NCBI GenBank assembly: GCA_022579005.1
Contig: MU401502.1
Span: forward strand, 62,001 to 126,000
Source of the DNA: Poronia punctata
Lineage: Eukaryota > Ascomycota > Sordariomycetes > Xylariales > Xylariaceae
Reading direction: 5' to 3'
Length of the DNA stretch: 64,000 nt
Shown: piece by piece, positions 34,801-47,306 of the stretch
Layout of the letters: each line of letters begins with the position of its first letter
Numbering within the stretch: the stretch's first letter is position 1
Notes under the pieces: generated by a model
The model's input: only the letters and a program-made list of their open reading frames with translations
Told to the model about the DNA's origin: nothing
Databases searched by the model: none
Made by a program: the position numbers and the translations under genes

Positions 34801-35098
34801 AAGGAGACAAGCATTCAGCTACACTCCAAATCAAAAGCTGGTCTGAGCTCCAACTCCACCGACTCGACTTGTCGATGGGGCAAGAGGTCGACAGCTCACG
34901 TACGGTCTGGCAACGGCTGCGGAAGCAGCAGGTTACTTGCGCTGCCAGAGCCGAGGAGTGAACTCTTGCTCGTGGTAACCAACTCGAATGTGACAGGTTC
35001 GAATTGGGGCGGGGGCGGGGGCGGGGGCGGCAGCGATGATGATGGCACGCTGAGGCAGTTTAATGTCATGCCCAGGACAGTACTCTCAAAGGAGAGGA

Positions 35099-35811
35099 TC
35101 AGCATCGGCCTAAGGCCAAGTCCCTGTGATGGGGATTAGTATTTTTTTTTCTTTGTTGTTAGTGGAGGGGAGGGAGGATGACTTACTTTCGAACTTTTGC
35201 TGCGTGCTTTTTCCAGCTCGTCCGTTCCGTCAGGTCCAGGAGGCCAGACTTAATGGCCGCGACTGTTCCTCGGAATCGACGAGAAGCGCGATCTTTCTGA
35301 AAACGCTTCATCATCGCAACCGACCCTCCCAAGGCTCTATAGTCGCAGCTAGCGATGCTAATAGGCTCAAGAAGAGGCGCCTCGTCGTCACTGATCGACA
35401 GGCTAGCCAGTCGGGTGGTTATTTGGGAAATGGGATCGAACTGGGGGGATTTTTCAGTATCGACCGAGGAAGAGCGGCTCCTATTAGAAGCTGGTTTGGC
35501 GATTTTTCTAGCGAAAGGGAACTGTTGCACGACCGGATCTCCGGCGGACTCCATAATGGTACAGTTTCTCTTGCCATGACCCTTAGGAGTCACCTCTACG
35601 TCTATCTCCATGACTATGGAAGTCAGTGTGAGTTGTGCTCTTACCTTTGCTATGCGTGTGACTCGTGAGGATGAAAGGGATGACTAAACTTACAAGGGCT
35701 GAGATAGGCGCCAGCAGGGACCGAAAGAACCGGAACAACAATCGCCTTCGCGATAACTCGCCCGAACTTGATGCCGATGCATCGCATCTTCTTGCTAAAG
35801 TGGGAAATCAT
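35099..35811 (-). CDS. Unknown 189-residue protein
   Basis: Not recognised. A three-exon model (35811-35694, 35613-35187, 35123-35099) has consensus GTAAGT donors at both introns, an ACTAATC branch site before the last acceptor, and matching phases. It sums to exactly 190 codons with stop. The N-terminus is basic (HFSKKMRCIGIKFGR) followed by a moderately hydrophobic stretch AKAIVVPVLSVPAGAYL (residues ~22-38), which could be a signal or mitochondrial targeting segment. The middle is Ser-rich and charged; the end is basic (SWKKHAAKVRKDLALGRC). No domain is visible. Use of consensus splice signals around an otherwise short frame is the main support. A 70-codon frame just downstream (34896-35105) is out of frame after splicing and is left out. 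Confidence 0.5.
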
Positions 35812-36927
35812 CGTGAACAATCTAATAACTAACGAACACGACGGTAGTGTAAACAGAAACTTTGGAACGGAGAAGAGTGCTTTGTAACTTGCAACAATTC
35901 AACAATGTCTGTCGACTATAACCCACAAGATGAAGAGAAGAGAGAGAGAGAGGGCATGTAAACTGGTGAGACGGGTCTGTATTTATACGTGATTTCCATT
36001 CCGATCCATCCTTCTACCTCGTTGGGCCTGCCCCCCTCACGGCCCCGAGGTGGGTAACGAAGCACGATTCTAGCAGAGTCTATAAACCTTGACTTTACAA
36101 TACCCCCCTGTTAGTGGTCGGCGTTCACAGTGTGATGTCTTCCCCGACGCCCGCCGATCGGGGTTAGGCCGAAATAGACTCAGACCGAGCATGAGAACAG
36201 TAAAACAACCATAATAATGCCCTGTCATATAGCATGTGAAGGTGTGCTTTACTCGCATACCTGGTCCGCGCTCTCGAACCCCTATGCATGGTGGAGTCTC
36301 GCTCGGACTTTATTACACAGTGGACGATCTACGGCGGCCTTGGACACGCACTTAAGCGTGGAAAGTGCTTGCTGCATGGCGCCCAGTTCCCGGAAAGCTT
36401 CGTTTTCTCTTCCCTAGGAGTGCAATCTTCCATCCAGTTAAACGTGGCATGTCCGAGCTTCACCTGCACATGCAGAGAAATTTGCAGGTGATTACGTGTT
36501 CTTTCATGAGGAGGGCGTATTCGTCAAACAGCAGCGAATGGGTGAATGCATATAATAATTAACTCGCTATAATTCGATCCACATGACGTCGCCCAGAAGC
36601 CTGTTGTATTGCTTGATTAGTACCCGAAGATATGATATCCGTGCGTAGGCTATGTCTTGGGAGACTATGGAAAAGGTATTCCAATCGGACATAAGAAACC
36701 CAGGTCATATTTACCTAGAGACAACTTTCCCACCATGAATTGGGCTGCTGTATCGCTTGTTAGCACTGAGATGTGAGATGTCTGTTGCGAGCCTTTGCTC
36801 ATCATGGCTAGGTCTTGGGCTTGCTTCTCGCTACGGAGTGGCAAAACACTCCGGAACCCGGGGTGGGGGTGCTCCGATGCGGCGCACAGTAAAACACGAT
36901 AGGCACCTACATAGGGTTTCGCTCTTT
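35812..36927. other. Spacer unknown gene / CNB1
   Basis: About 1.1 kb without a gene. GA repeats occur near 35935-35953 in the likely 5' region of the 189-residue gene. The part near 36900 would be the CNB1 3' UTR. Confidence 0.55.
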
Positions 36928-37867
36928 CTAGAACTGGTCTGTCGTGTTCGCACGTTAGCACGAGAATGCAAAGCATATATTGTGGGCCCTTTCCCGATAA
37001 GCGAAAAGGGGTTCCGCGAGGGTAAGGACGGGGTTAGAGTATGGAACCTACCAAGCGTCATGCTCATGCTAATGTCAGTATTTTCAACCATTTTTGTGAA
37101 CTCCTCAAAGCTAATCTTGCCGTCTCCATCAAGATCGGCCTCCATGATCGTCTTGTCCACAATTTGCTGTAATTGTTGATCCTTCAGGTTGCTCCCGACC
37201 ATCATTTTTAGGACAATAAACAACTCGCCATTGCTAATATACCCATCCCTGTCGATGTCGTATACCTTGAAGGCGAACTGTAACTTTTGCTCCTTGTTGC
37301 CCTTGCTGCTGAAGGCGCTCAGAACCGAGACAAACTCTTGGAAATCCACATCGCCGCCACCATCCTCGTCGAAAATTGCTATGAGCCTAGGGAAGTAGTC
37401 GACCAGTTAGCGTTTGTATATAACCTCGTGTAGATTACCAGTATGTCGTAGCGGAATCAGCTCGAGGAGTATGGGCGGTGTTGCTTCCAGGGTAAGAGGG
37501 ACAGTGAGCGGACGGCACAGTCCAAGGAATTATACCTTGTGGCGAGTGGATTAGACGATATTTGTGGCAACTGTAAGAACTCGTCGCGCTCGATAGTACC
37601 GGATTGATCCTAGACGATGGTGAAAACGATTAGCATCGTGACAACAGCACAACAACGGGAAGGGTAGAGATAATGAAATGCTAAATGCGTCTTGTTCCGT
37701 ACTTTGTCGAGCTTCATGAATCTCTTCTTTAGCCGCTCAACTTCGTCGCGGTCGACTTCAAAATATTGTAGGTTAGCTTTTGGCATGCTAGTATATCACC
37801 GTGGGTAGTGCTCACAGTTGGTCCCTTGGACAATGCTGTCCAGGACCATACTGGTACTGTTTCCCAT
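36928..37867 (-). CDS. CNB1: Calcineurin regulatory subunit B
   Basis: Five exons (37867-37816, 37755-37703, 37609-37536, 37386-37052, 36938-36928) encode 174 residues, the standard length for fungal calcineurin B. The start MGNSTS carries the N-terminal myristoylation glycine. Four EF-hands are visible: [36 protein letters not shown] and [12 protein letters not shown]. The protein activates the calcineurin catalytic subunit CnaA in response to calcium, acting through the transcription factor Crz1 in fungi. The last coding exon has only 11 bases and supplies the conserved ending DQF: it is needed to give SMTLDQF, and a GCTAAC branch site and CGACAG acceptor precede it. Without that exon the reading continues into unrelated residues. 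Confidence 0.95.
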
Positions 37868-40778
37868 CTTGGCTTCTTATTGCCCCCTTAGAGACTGCGC
37901 GATGAGGAAAGGTACGTGTTCGACGTCGGATGAAGGGGCCTGGGCTAGTGGCTCGTGAGGGCTGTAGGCGTTCTTTGGTCGTGTCAAGTGCGTCGCTCTT
38001 CATGCGCTGATCCAAGGGTCGGGCCGACGATAGTTTTACCTATACATACGATATGATGTTGTAGTTGTGATAAGGCTGAATAGGGTCGGGGGAAAGCTAT
38101 GGTGATTCAAGGATGGTGGGGTTACCATGTTCCACTAACCCATCCCGCCCGCCCAGACCGCCCACCTTTAATAGGTTCCAGGAGTGGTTAGCGCATCTGG
38201 AATAAGGGAACTGGACCCTGACCGGACAAGGTCGCCAACCAACTTTCTGGACATACTCGTAGTACATAAGGTAGGTAACGTACATTCGGGGCTAACCTAC
38301 CCTGCACATACGTGTACACATCTACATACTCGTATCAGTAATCATTACATAATCAATTCCACTTCTAAACAACGTGGTAATTTACTCGCACGCAGCTGTT
38401 TTTATGTTGCCCTGGCCAACGTTCAAATCTCAAATAAGCTGGGTCGGGTGCTAGATACATAATGTAGGCCAAATATAGTAGCTAGTTCGAGTCCATCTTT
38501 CCACGATGAATAGCTTATCTGACCTTAGCATATCGGAATAGGTAGTCCCGTTTTACTCGTAGTTAAAGTTGTTGATAGAAACTAAGAAGTCAATGGGGAG
38601 TGTCTTACAAGTTGCAACCCATGCGGTAAAGCTTAAGGCTTACTTACCAAATGAGACGCACATCCCCGGTGTCTAATAATACATTACAGACCATCGCGGG
38701 AGTATGGTGCAAAACGTAATCTACATCAAGGTAAGTGCTCAGATGATCGATCGCCAAGTTAATCTCAATATCCGTATCTAGTGCCGGCAGTCTTACAGAT
38801 CTTGTAGTCGAGGTGAGATTATGCTATAGACATATTTATAAGGTCAACATGTAACGCCTCAGCAACAACTTGTTAGGAGCTAAGAAGTAAAGATGCATCG
38901 CCAGAAATCTAGCTTGCTATAGGAATCAAACGCTGCCACAAGCCATCGCGACATTATATGCGAGTTTTATATGTACTCGTATGTCTACAAAAGGTACCTA
39001 CCTTAGATAGTCAAACAACACCGTCAAACAACTGGCAGAAAAACAACGGGCGCCGGCTTGGGCCCCACTAATACGACCCCGCGTTTCCATACTGCCGGGT
39101 TAGCCCTGGTTGGCTAGGAGCGCTGAGGATGAATTACACCTGCCTGTCGCTAGATATATATATATATATATATATACACTAGTCCGTGTTTTCACCTTGA
39201 TTATTTTTATCTTGGTAAGGGAGTTATGATCGTGATGACAGGCCCGAAAGGCAACTACCTATTGTTAGCCCAGAATGGGCCGGCCAGAAGCGCTATCAAA
39301 ATCACCATTCAGATAGGTTGGCCGGGGAGTGGCCTGAGAGGTTCGGGTTCGGAGGCTTTAGCGGAAGTAAACATCTATCCGACTCGTCATCTAATTTCAA
39401 AATAACTTTCTATCTTGTCTGGAACATGTAACTGCTCTTCCTGTGACTTTATTTATACTGCTATGTATACTGCATCGTACCAACGCCCTTGTGGCCCATT
39501 CTGCTTATCCAGGAGTGTTGCTTGTAGCGGCAATTGTAGAATAACACTAGTTGCTACATACGCCTACGTAATGTCGAGCTAGATAATCAAAAAAGCAGAC
39601 TGGCTTGAATAGATTTCTATAATCAGAGTAGATATAGACACACCTATTCATACTATGTCTGTTGACTAACTGTTGATGCCTGGTTGTGCTTCCTGGGGAA
39701 TTACCTCCTCCATGTAAGTACGAGTACAAGCCTCAAGGGATGGGTTTACATGTACTTGCAAGTGGCTGTATGTATGCTAAAACGTGTGATCAGTATACCT
39801 GGTGCCTGGCCCCCTGGGTAGGTACCTCAGGTACGTAAATCACACTTTCTGCAAGGTTACACATTATCAGACACGATAATAGTATGTACCTTACATAAGT
39901 ATCGTGTTGTTTGTTGCACCTTCTGATATGACAGGTGTTTGCCTCCACCTTTGCTTCTTTCACAGGAAAAGCAACACAAAGACAGAAGGGAATGTCTATG
40001 CGTCATTCATTACCTTCCAGTAGGTAGGTACGGAGCAATTTCCTTGGACAACATTTTATTGGTGTTTGCTCCTCTGAAAAAGAGACCTAACCTTAAAGGG
40101 AGATTGCCTGCCAAGCAATCAAAAGGAGACAGAGGTCGTTGATCCAATTATCTCTCAAGTAGCCCTTGCGCCACCCCACACCATTTGATAAATCATGCCG
40201 ATATAGGTAGAATGTGGTCTCTACTTGAGCAGAATTCACTAATGATTGGCTTTTGTTGGGTGACACTTTGACCACTATCGGTCATAACACTCCACTCACA
40301 CCCCCTTATTCAACGCCTATTCAACATAAGACAGTATTATATGTACAGTGTATATTGTATCTCGCACCAATATCCATGGACATCTGCCTTTTGTTGCCTG
40401 CTGGTGGAAGTTTTTTGTTTTGGGTGACTCTTTTGGGTTGGCGTTGCCTGTATCGCCCCTACCATTGTGCACCACTGGCCAAAATCCACTGACCTACAAC
40501 TGTCAACCACCACCCAAGCACGCAAGTCCACCCAAACGAGGGAGCCCGCCCAAGCAAAGCCAGCGAAAATTTGCGCCCCAAAGCAAATCCGACGACACGC
40601 CATCAGATTGCAGAACTTCATTCATCAAAAAGACCACCTCAACACGCATTAATCAATTGAAAAAGTTAATTTCCCATTGTCGCATGACTTGAATTACCCG
40701 TATCCCGAATTTTTTTCGGGCTTTTCCCTCCCGGTCCTCGTGTTTTCCTACCTCGGCCCCTCCGAACCTCCGCCCACC
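37868..40778. other. Wide divergent spacer CNB1 / EPL1
   Basis: 2.9 kb with no supported gene. It contains a TA repeat (39154-39176) and ACCTAGG-like words. The last 700 bases before 40779 contain open frames in several phases and are probably EPL1 5' UTR and promoter. Confidence 0.55.
39154..39176. repeat. TA dinucleotide repeat
   Basis: About eleven consecutive AT/TA units in non-coding DNA between CNB1 and EPL1. Confidence 0.9.
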
Positions 40779-42744
40779 ATGACCACCAGGAAAGTGCGAT
40801 ATAAGAAACTCAATGTCAAAACACCACTTCCAGTCCTCCGAGAACACCAAATAGACCCCAACGAATACGAATCTCTTACTACAGAATATCAAATAGCCAC
40901 TGGCGTCGACCAAGGCGAAGAAAATGTGAGTATACACATTACCCTCACAATTCTACGTAGATCACGTGACATATCACGTGATTAGGTAATATAGTGTTTC
41001 AGTACCGGAACATATGTATCCCGTTACTGAAGGCACTCACCTACGCGTACAAATATACTAACCTGGCTTGTGATGATAGGAATACCATCTGCAGGCAGCC
41101 CTTAGGGGTGTGGGTGTCAGCGTGGATAATGAAATCCCCGTCCCACCGCCGCAGAAAAGCGTGGAGGCTGATTATGACGAGTTATATCCCACGCCATATG
41201 TAGAGCCGCGTAATTATATCAAGTTTTCAGATACCGTGGAGGAGACTCTGAAGGGTAGTCTGTATGATATGACGACAGAGGATGACGAGTTTCTCAAAGG
41301 TTACAACTCGAAGAGGCCCGCCAACGCTCACCTGTCCGAGGATGACTTTGAGCGTATCATGGAGATTTTCGAGGATACCGCTGCTGAGAGCACGCCATAC
41401 GCGGACGTTGATAATACCTTCGTCCCGTACGAGCTTATGTCTCAAGCCATAACTCACCATATACGCGAAAAGAATGTGCAAACTCATGCCAAGTCAATAT
41501 ACGAGCACTGGAGAAATCGCAGGCAAGCGACAGGCAATAAGTCACTTCATCCTTCGCTCAAGTTTGAAACACACCAGGAACACGATGATATGGACCCCTA
41601 TGTCTGCTTCAGAAGACGCGAATTCCGACAGACTCGGAAGACGAGGGCTAGAGATGTACAAAGTGCTGATAAGCTTAAGAAGCTTCGAAGAGAACTAGAA
41701 GATGGCCGTCAGCTCGTGGTCTTTGCGCATCGGCGGGAGCTCCTCAAACGCGAACTCCTTAAGACGGACAGGTTGGTGTTCGAGCAGCGGGCTAAGCTCA
41801 AAGAGACCAAGATCAAACTTAACATCAAAACTGATGATGATGACCTGGTAAATACTAAGCCGCAAAAGCGTGCGAAGGCCGAACCTCAGCAACCGCAACG
41901 TGCTGCTCCTCTGCGCCTTGCTGTTCGTCCGGACGGAGCCCGGTCTATGGAGCCCGCTGAACTCACACAACTGCGGGACAAGCAGGCGGAGAGGGAACTT
42001 GAACTCCAAAATAATATTGAAGTCAAGGTCCAGGAGCACCGCAGGTGGAACTCGAATTACGTGGACTTGACAGCTGACCCACTGCCACCCGTCAAGGAGG
42101 AGCAGGAGCAGAACTTTAGACCTGCCAAGACGACGTATTTGATGACACCCCCCGCCTCAGCATCCGATTCGATGGAAGTAGACGAGCCCCCGCCAGCGCC
42201 CGAAAAGTCTGTGGCACCATTCATCTTCAAAGGGTCATCTTTGGATGACTCGGATCAAGAGGATATGCCATCATTCCGACGTCGGGTTGGTCGGTTGGGC
42301 CGTCTGTTCATAGACCGTCGGCCTGCGAAGGCGGCAGAAACTGGGTTGAGTAGTCCTCCCCGGGAGTCGTCTTGGCAGCAGAGTGATCGGTGGAAGTATG
42401 ATGACGATGACGATGACGATGAACCGCCCGTGTATCAGATCGATACCAATAGTCTGCGGCAGATGAAGTTTAGATCGACCATCCCGCCTCCTGCCGGTCT
42501 TTTGAGGAGGCCCGGGTTAGATATAGCGCAGCTTCAGGCTGCAAATCGACCGGCATTGCCACAATCGCATATGTTAATGCAGGCGGCTCAGGCCAAAGCT
42601 CAGGCGCAGGCGCAGGCGTTGGCGCTGGGGGTTCAAGGGCAGGGGCAAAGCACACAACCGGCCCACGGCCAACAGCCATTAACCCAGCAGTCCTCACCCG
42701 TGCAGGCTGGGCAGAGTACATCAAATACTCCAGCTCAGGCTTGA
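40779..42744 (+). CDS. EPL1: Enhancer of polycomb-like protein 1 (NuA4 subunit)
   Basis: Two exons (40779-40925, 41080-42744) encode 603 residues. The N-terminal EPcA region is unmistakable: MTTRKVRYKKLNVKTPLPVL, then PRNYIKFSDTVEETLKG, YDMTTEDDEFL and SEDDFERIMEIFED. These segments bind Esa1, Yng2 and nucleosomes in the yeast Piccolo NuA4 complex. A basic coiled region (residues ~210-270, RARDVQSADKLKKLRREL) follows. The C-terminal third is acidic then Gln/Ala-rich (KAQAQAQALALG, an Asp run at about 485) and probably disordered. It scaffolds histone H4/H2A acetylation. The intron has a CTAAC branch site and ends GATAG. The start ATG has the context CCACCATGA. Confidence 0.95.
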
Positions 42745-45033
42745 TCACCATAGGCGCCTGGACAAGGGGAAGGAAGAGGGTCTTCTTGTTTCCCCGATGT
42801 CACTTCGTAGCCTGCGAGAACCCCGCCAGATCGAACTTCGTTTTGATACCCCCTTCTTTGCGGTCGGGTGGGGTAGAGCGCAGTGCTGTGCGAAGAAGCG
42901 ACGATCGTACATACACCTCTCATCTGATTTCACGAGGACGTAGGCCGGTGCCGTTGCTGTTGCGGACCTATCACACTGTAAATATATCTAGCTCGAAGCT
43001 GTCTGCATATTAGAGTTGAACGGAAGAGTCCACAACAAGCAGACGCCCAATAGGGCATGTATAAATAAAATAACGAAATAATCGCCATACTTAATATTGT
43101 CCTTGGAATTGTAAAGGCTGCCAGATCATTTTATCTCCAGCTTGGCGCTAGTCAGTAAGTGCCGCTCGAGGGTTGGTAACAAATTTGTTCCATGGTCTCG
43201 GATCTCGTAATACTCAGTCGACCGGGCAGGACCGACGTTCCCATGGATGTAGTCGGAAGTAGATATGTGACGGCAGAGGCCTGTCGCGGCATTCGAGCGA
43301 GGAGACCCCCCCAAAAACGATTCTATGCGCATAAAATTATGTTACCATCGTCCAAAGAGTCGTACCAGCGAGGGGTTAATCAAAGATACCGCAAAAGCCA
43401 AGCCTTCTGGCTCCCAAAGAAAGGAACCTGAGCAAAGCATATGTTCGAGGTTTGTACCCTAGGCGGTTAGGGATCTTGCGAAGCGAGTCATAAAAACTCG
43501 TAGGAGACATGGCTATTGGGAGTAGACCTCAATCCCATATTTGCGGGAAGATGTGTGGCATCGACGACAACCGGGCTTTCTCCGGGTGGCAAGGGATGCG
43601 GCGAGGCAGAGGGGAGAGACGGGGAGAAGTCGAAACCTGACTGTGTACAAGTCTGCAAGAGGGAAGTCAGCAGATGTCGTCCAGAGTGGCATGAACAGAG
43701 CATGGCTGTGCAACCACACTGTTGGTTAGGTTGTTCCAACTGAGAGGAGTAGGTAGAAATCTGGACAGTTCAGGTACATACAGGCATTTAGGACCTTAAC
43801 CTGATATGACGACGGAAGCTCGGGGAGGGATATACTGACCATGGAAAAACTCTGGAGGAGAGCAATGGCCACACAAGCAAGCGTAAAAAAAAGACGAGAG
43901 GGTATAAAATAGCAAAAGGTGAAGTGGGATTTTGGTCTTACTTTACTAGAGGTGCTGGCGGTTAGTGTGGTATGTAGCGTTTATAGTGTAGGCTGGATCC
44001 AAGAGGAATAATAGCCGTTCGGCCAAGTTGTGGGACTCCCGAACTAGGAAGGCCGCACTGCGCTACAATGACCACGACTCACGAGTCCTTGTCTGTCCAC
44101 GGTGGTCCCCCAAACGCAACCCCACTCCACTCTGCCACCTTACCTAAGGCACAAGCGCGCGACGAAAGCACCCTGACAACACCCTGATTTAACAAGATTT
44201 GTGGGCACTTCATCGATTGCGATCAGGGGACCATCAGCCTCCGTACTCACCTGGTGTGTTCAAAGCGTCCTCGTTTTTAACCGGTAGAATATCGTAGTTC
44301 ACCACATTGGGTAGAGGAATCCATTTGGAATCAAAAACACTACGCATCTCGAGACTTTTTGATTCTCTTGCGTTTGAGAGTAGGGGTTTGTCAGATAAGT
44401 CCCTACCTTAACCATTTTAGGGTTCAGCCTCAATGTCCGATGTGGGCGGGCCAATGATGTTGTGCAGGTTTTCATCGGCCGACTCTCTAGGCAAGGACGA
44501 CGGGGAGAAAGGAAGAAGCGACGTTGAAAGGAATGAGGACGGGGAGAAAATGATGGGGACAGCATAAAAACTATGTTATGCCACGTGCAATATTAACGTA
44601 CTCTTCAAGCTTTATATCTTCTTGTATATAAGTACGGCAACTCAGCTTAACTGAACAGACACGAGTACACGTAAAACCTCCAGCCAGCTCCCCCTGGCTT
44701 CTACACCCTATTGGTAAATAATATGCTTTATAAGAATTTCATGTACTGGGGGGTTGCCCCACCCCCACCATTAACCTTGACTTCAACTGTGGTTGCCCCT
44801 CCATCCATGAACTGGGCCATGAAAACACGACCGTGGCACTTCGGTTTCGAGAATGGAAGACTTCAAATCGCTCTTTGAAAAAATAGAAAAAAGTATCTAG
44901 ACGCCTGGATATTTTGTCTAGGATTGCGAAGTTGTACCCGAGCCGCTGATCCTACGTAGGCCGCGACGTTCTTTCCCTCTCCGGGATCCGCCTCCTAATC
45001 TCGAGATATATACCTATCTACAAACTAGACATA
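42745..45033. other. Spacer EPL1 / KAE1
   Basis: 2.3 kb without a supported gene. Overlapping frames on both strands at 43490-43740 have no domain. The last 350 bases would be the KAE1 promoter. Confidence 0.55.
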
Positions 45034-46131
45034 ATGACGATGCAAACTAGCGGGCGCCTCATCGCCCTCGGCTGCGAGGGGAGCGCCAACAAACTCGGCA
45101 TAGGCATAATAGCGCACGACCCGGTGACGGGAAAATCTACCATTCTAGCCAACATCCGACATACGTACAACTCGCCTCCGGGCACGGGGTTCCTGCCAAA
45201 GGACACGGCCAAGCACCATAGGTCGTTCTTCGTAGAGATTGCGCGGTCAGCGCTGCGCGCCGCTGACGTATCTCCGGCGGATCTCGCCTGCATTTGCTAC
45301 ACCAAGGGTCCGGGCATGGGCGCCCCTCTACAAAGCGTGGCGGTAGCGGCGCGCACCCTTTCACTCCTCTGGAACAAGCCCCTCGTCGGTGTGAACCATT
45401 GCGTGGGACACATAGAGATGGGGCGTGAGATCACGGGCGCCACAAACCCGGTAGTCTTGTACGTTTCGGGAGGCAACACACAAGTGATCGCTTACGCGGA
45501 GCAGCGGTATCGCATCTTCGGCGAGACGCTCGACATAGCCGTGGGAAACTGTCTAGACAGGTTCGCGCGCACGCTGGAGATCAGCAATGACCCGGCACCC
45601 GGACACAACATCGAGCAGCTCGCCAAGGAGGCCTCGGGACGCGTCCTCCTCGACCTGCCGTATGCCGTCAAGGGCATGGACTGCAGCTTCAGCGGGATTC
45701 TGGCTCAGGCCGACGTGCTGGCGGGGCAGATGCGCGAGCAGGACGCGCGAGAGGCCCGCGGCGAGCCCGCCGTCGAACCGGGTGCGGTGCGTATCACCCC
45801 CGCCGAGCTGTGCTACAGTCTGCAGGAGACCGTCTTCGCCATGCTGGTGGAGATCACGGAACGGGCCATGGCGCATGTGGGCAGTGCCCAGGTTCTTATT
45901 GTTGGCGGTGTCGGCTGCAACGAGCGCTTGCAAGCCATGATGGGTCACATGGCTGCCGAGCGCGGTGGCTCCGTCTACGCTACTGATGAGCGCTTCTGTA
46001 TAGACAATGGCATCATGATTGCCCACGCTGGCCTTCTGGCTTATGAGACTGGCTTCCATACGCCTCTCGCCGAGAGCACCTGCACTCAGCGCTTCCGCAC
46101 TGACGAAGTCCATGTCAAGTGGCGGGAGTAA
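45034..46131 (+). CDS. KAE1: tRNA N6-adenosine threonylcarbamoyltransferase (KEOPS subunit Kae1)
   Basis: A single exon of 365 residues, cytosolic/nuclear Kae1/OSGEP length. The ASKHA ATPase core begins [17 protein letters not shown]. The metal-binding HxxxH motif [10 protein letters not shown] lies near residue 130, SGGNTQVI near 150, GNCLDRFAR near 175 and the phosphate loop [10 protein letters not shown] near 290. It transfers the threonylcarbamoyl group to A37 of ANN-decoding tRNAs within KEOPS (with Bud32, Cgi121 and Pcc1). The start MTMQTSGRL lacks a mitochondrial presequence, which separates it from the paralogue Qri7. The gene is GC-richer than its neighbours and intronless. Confidence 0.97.
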   Translation: MTMQTSGRLIALGCEGSANKLGIGIIAHDPVTGKSTILANIRHTYNSPPGTGFLPKDTAKHHRSFFVEIARSALRAADVSPADLACICYTKGPGMGAPLQSVAVAARTLSLLWNKPLVGVNHCVGHIEMGREITGATNPVVLYVSGGNTQVIAYAEQRYRIFGETLDIAVGNCLDRFARTLEISNDPAPGHNIEQLAKEASGRVLLDLPYAVKGMDCSFSGILAQADVLAGQMREQDAREARGEPAVEPGAVRITPAELCYSLQETVFAMLVEITERAMAHVGSAQVLIVGGVGCNERLQAMMGHMAAERGGSVYATDERFCIDNGIMIAHAGLLAYETGFHTPLAESTCTQRFRTDEVHVKWRE

Positions 46132-47306
46132 TGATTCGCTCAGTTAGAAAAACAAATGGGCATGAATTGCGGCTTTGACAAGAACCGTCAAAGTCGCTGC
46201 GCCTAGCTTGACTGTTACAAAGCGCCCACAAGTGGTTGAGACCCAAAGCTATTACAGTCAAGAGGACAGAAACAAGTCAGCGAGGCCATCAGAGATCCGG
46301 CAAAAAATTGAGATGCAAGCGTTCCTATTGTTGACCAAAGGTCATCAAGCATGGCTTGCTCGCTGGACACTCGGAATCTCTCGACACGCCGGGTTCATCC
46401 TGCTTTAAGTACCCCTGGGTCGGCGATATAAAGCCTAAATGAAATGGTATTATCGTCTTCGCAATACGTGTAGCACACCACAAGTCAGTCTCCGCTAGGT
46501 CCAAGCCCTGTGATGAGATAGGGGCGACCAAACAATGGAAGATATATCTAGGGGGACATAGACTACGGCGCGTCCAGATAATCATACAAAGTATGTTTTC
46601 TAGATATGTATCTTGGACATGGGCTGTCAGGGAACTTCATTGACCAGTTCGCCTGTCAAGCGCTGGTCCTAGAGCAGGTGGTGTTGTCTATATGGGAGTT
46701 AAGGTACCTACTGTAAACTATTAAACTATTATAGTTTAGAAGACCAAAGGATAGCCCAAAACTAACTGGCTTGCTTGTCATAACTACACGTCATCCTATG
46801 TTCAGCAGGAAGGAAGAAATCAATGTGATTTTGAGTGTCAGCAAAATACGGCCGCACCGCAAAGTTATATTTGCTCATCCAATAAACCCGACCCTGTGCC
46901 CCGAAAACGTATGTCATGATGTTCATTTTCCCAATGCCTCATGCCCCATTGACCCATTTCCTCGTTATCCGCGTTCCGTTGTGAGAATGGTAGTTTGTTG
47001 GCTATAAAAAGTCGCCTTGGAAATGCAGTCCGGGATCGTATACACATTCCAAAATGGGACCGGTTCAACCCTCTGGTCCTACACGACAAGGTGAATCCTT
47101 TATCGCCGACGTAGTTCTGCCCCTTGTCTCCACAGGTGTAGCAAGTCAGTGCCCAAAACGGCTCAGTCCCCATTTGAATATATTAGTTTGCTGGCCGCAA
47201 ATTTCACCGCATCTCAACACCAAGCGCTATACGCACTATATACGCAATTCAGATGCTTGTCCACGTGTCGATTTCCCCAGCCATTGTCTGCATTATACGA
47301 CCACTT
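46132..47306. other. Convergent spacer KAE1 / SNF1 beta
   Basis: No gene seen. A short direct doubling TAAACTATTAAACTAT occurs near 46713. Confidence 0.55.

Larger units (their letters stand above)
33480..35098. other. Repeat-rich spacer
   Basis: No gene is supported. It holds imperfect GATTGGG-type repeats (about 33960-34085), GGAAGGAAGGA and GGATGGATGGAT words near 34230-34260, and a purine-only minisatellite at about 34540-34800. The open frame read across the minisatellite (Ser/Pro/Leu repeats) looks like an artefact of composition. Confidence 0.6.

Noticed and set aside
34461..34834. Minus-strand frames reading Ser-Pro-Leu repeats
   Set aside because: The repeats come from the 18-bp purine minisatellite; there is no start context, splice support or domain.
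34896..35105. 70-codon minus-strand frame with a poly-Pro segment
   Set aside because: Splicing of the upstream exons enters a different frame and stops at 35099; this frame has no independent support.
38480..38500. TTCGAGTCC resembling a tRNA T-loop
   Set aside because: The bases on both sides do not pair into a T-stem and no acceptor stem or A-box is present. No other B-box-like sequence in the window passed this test.
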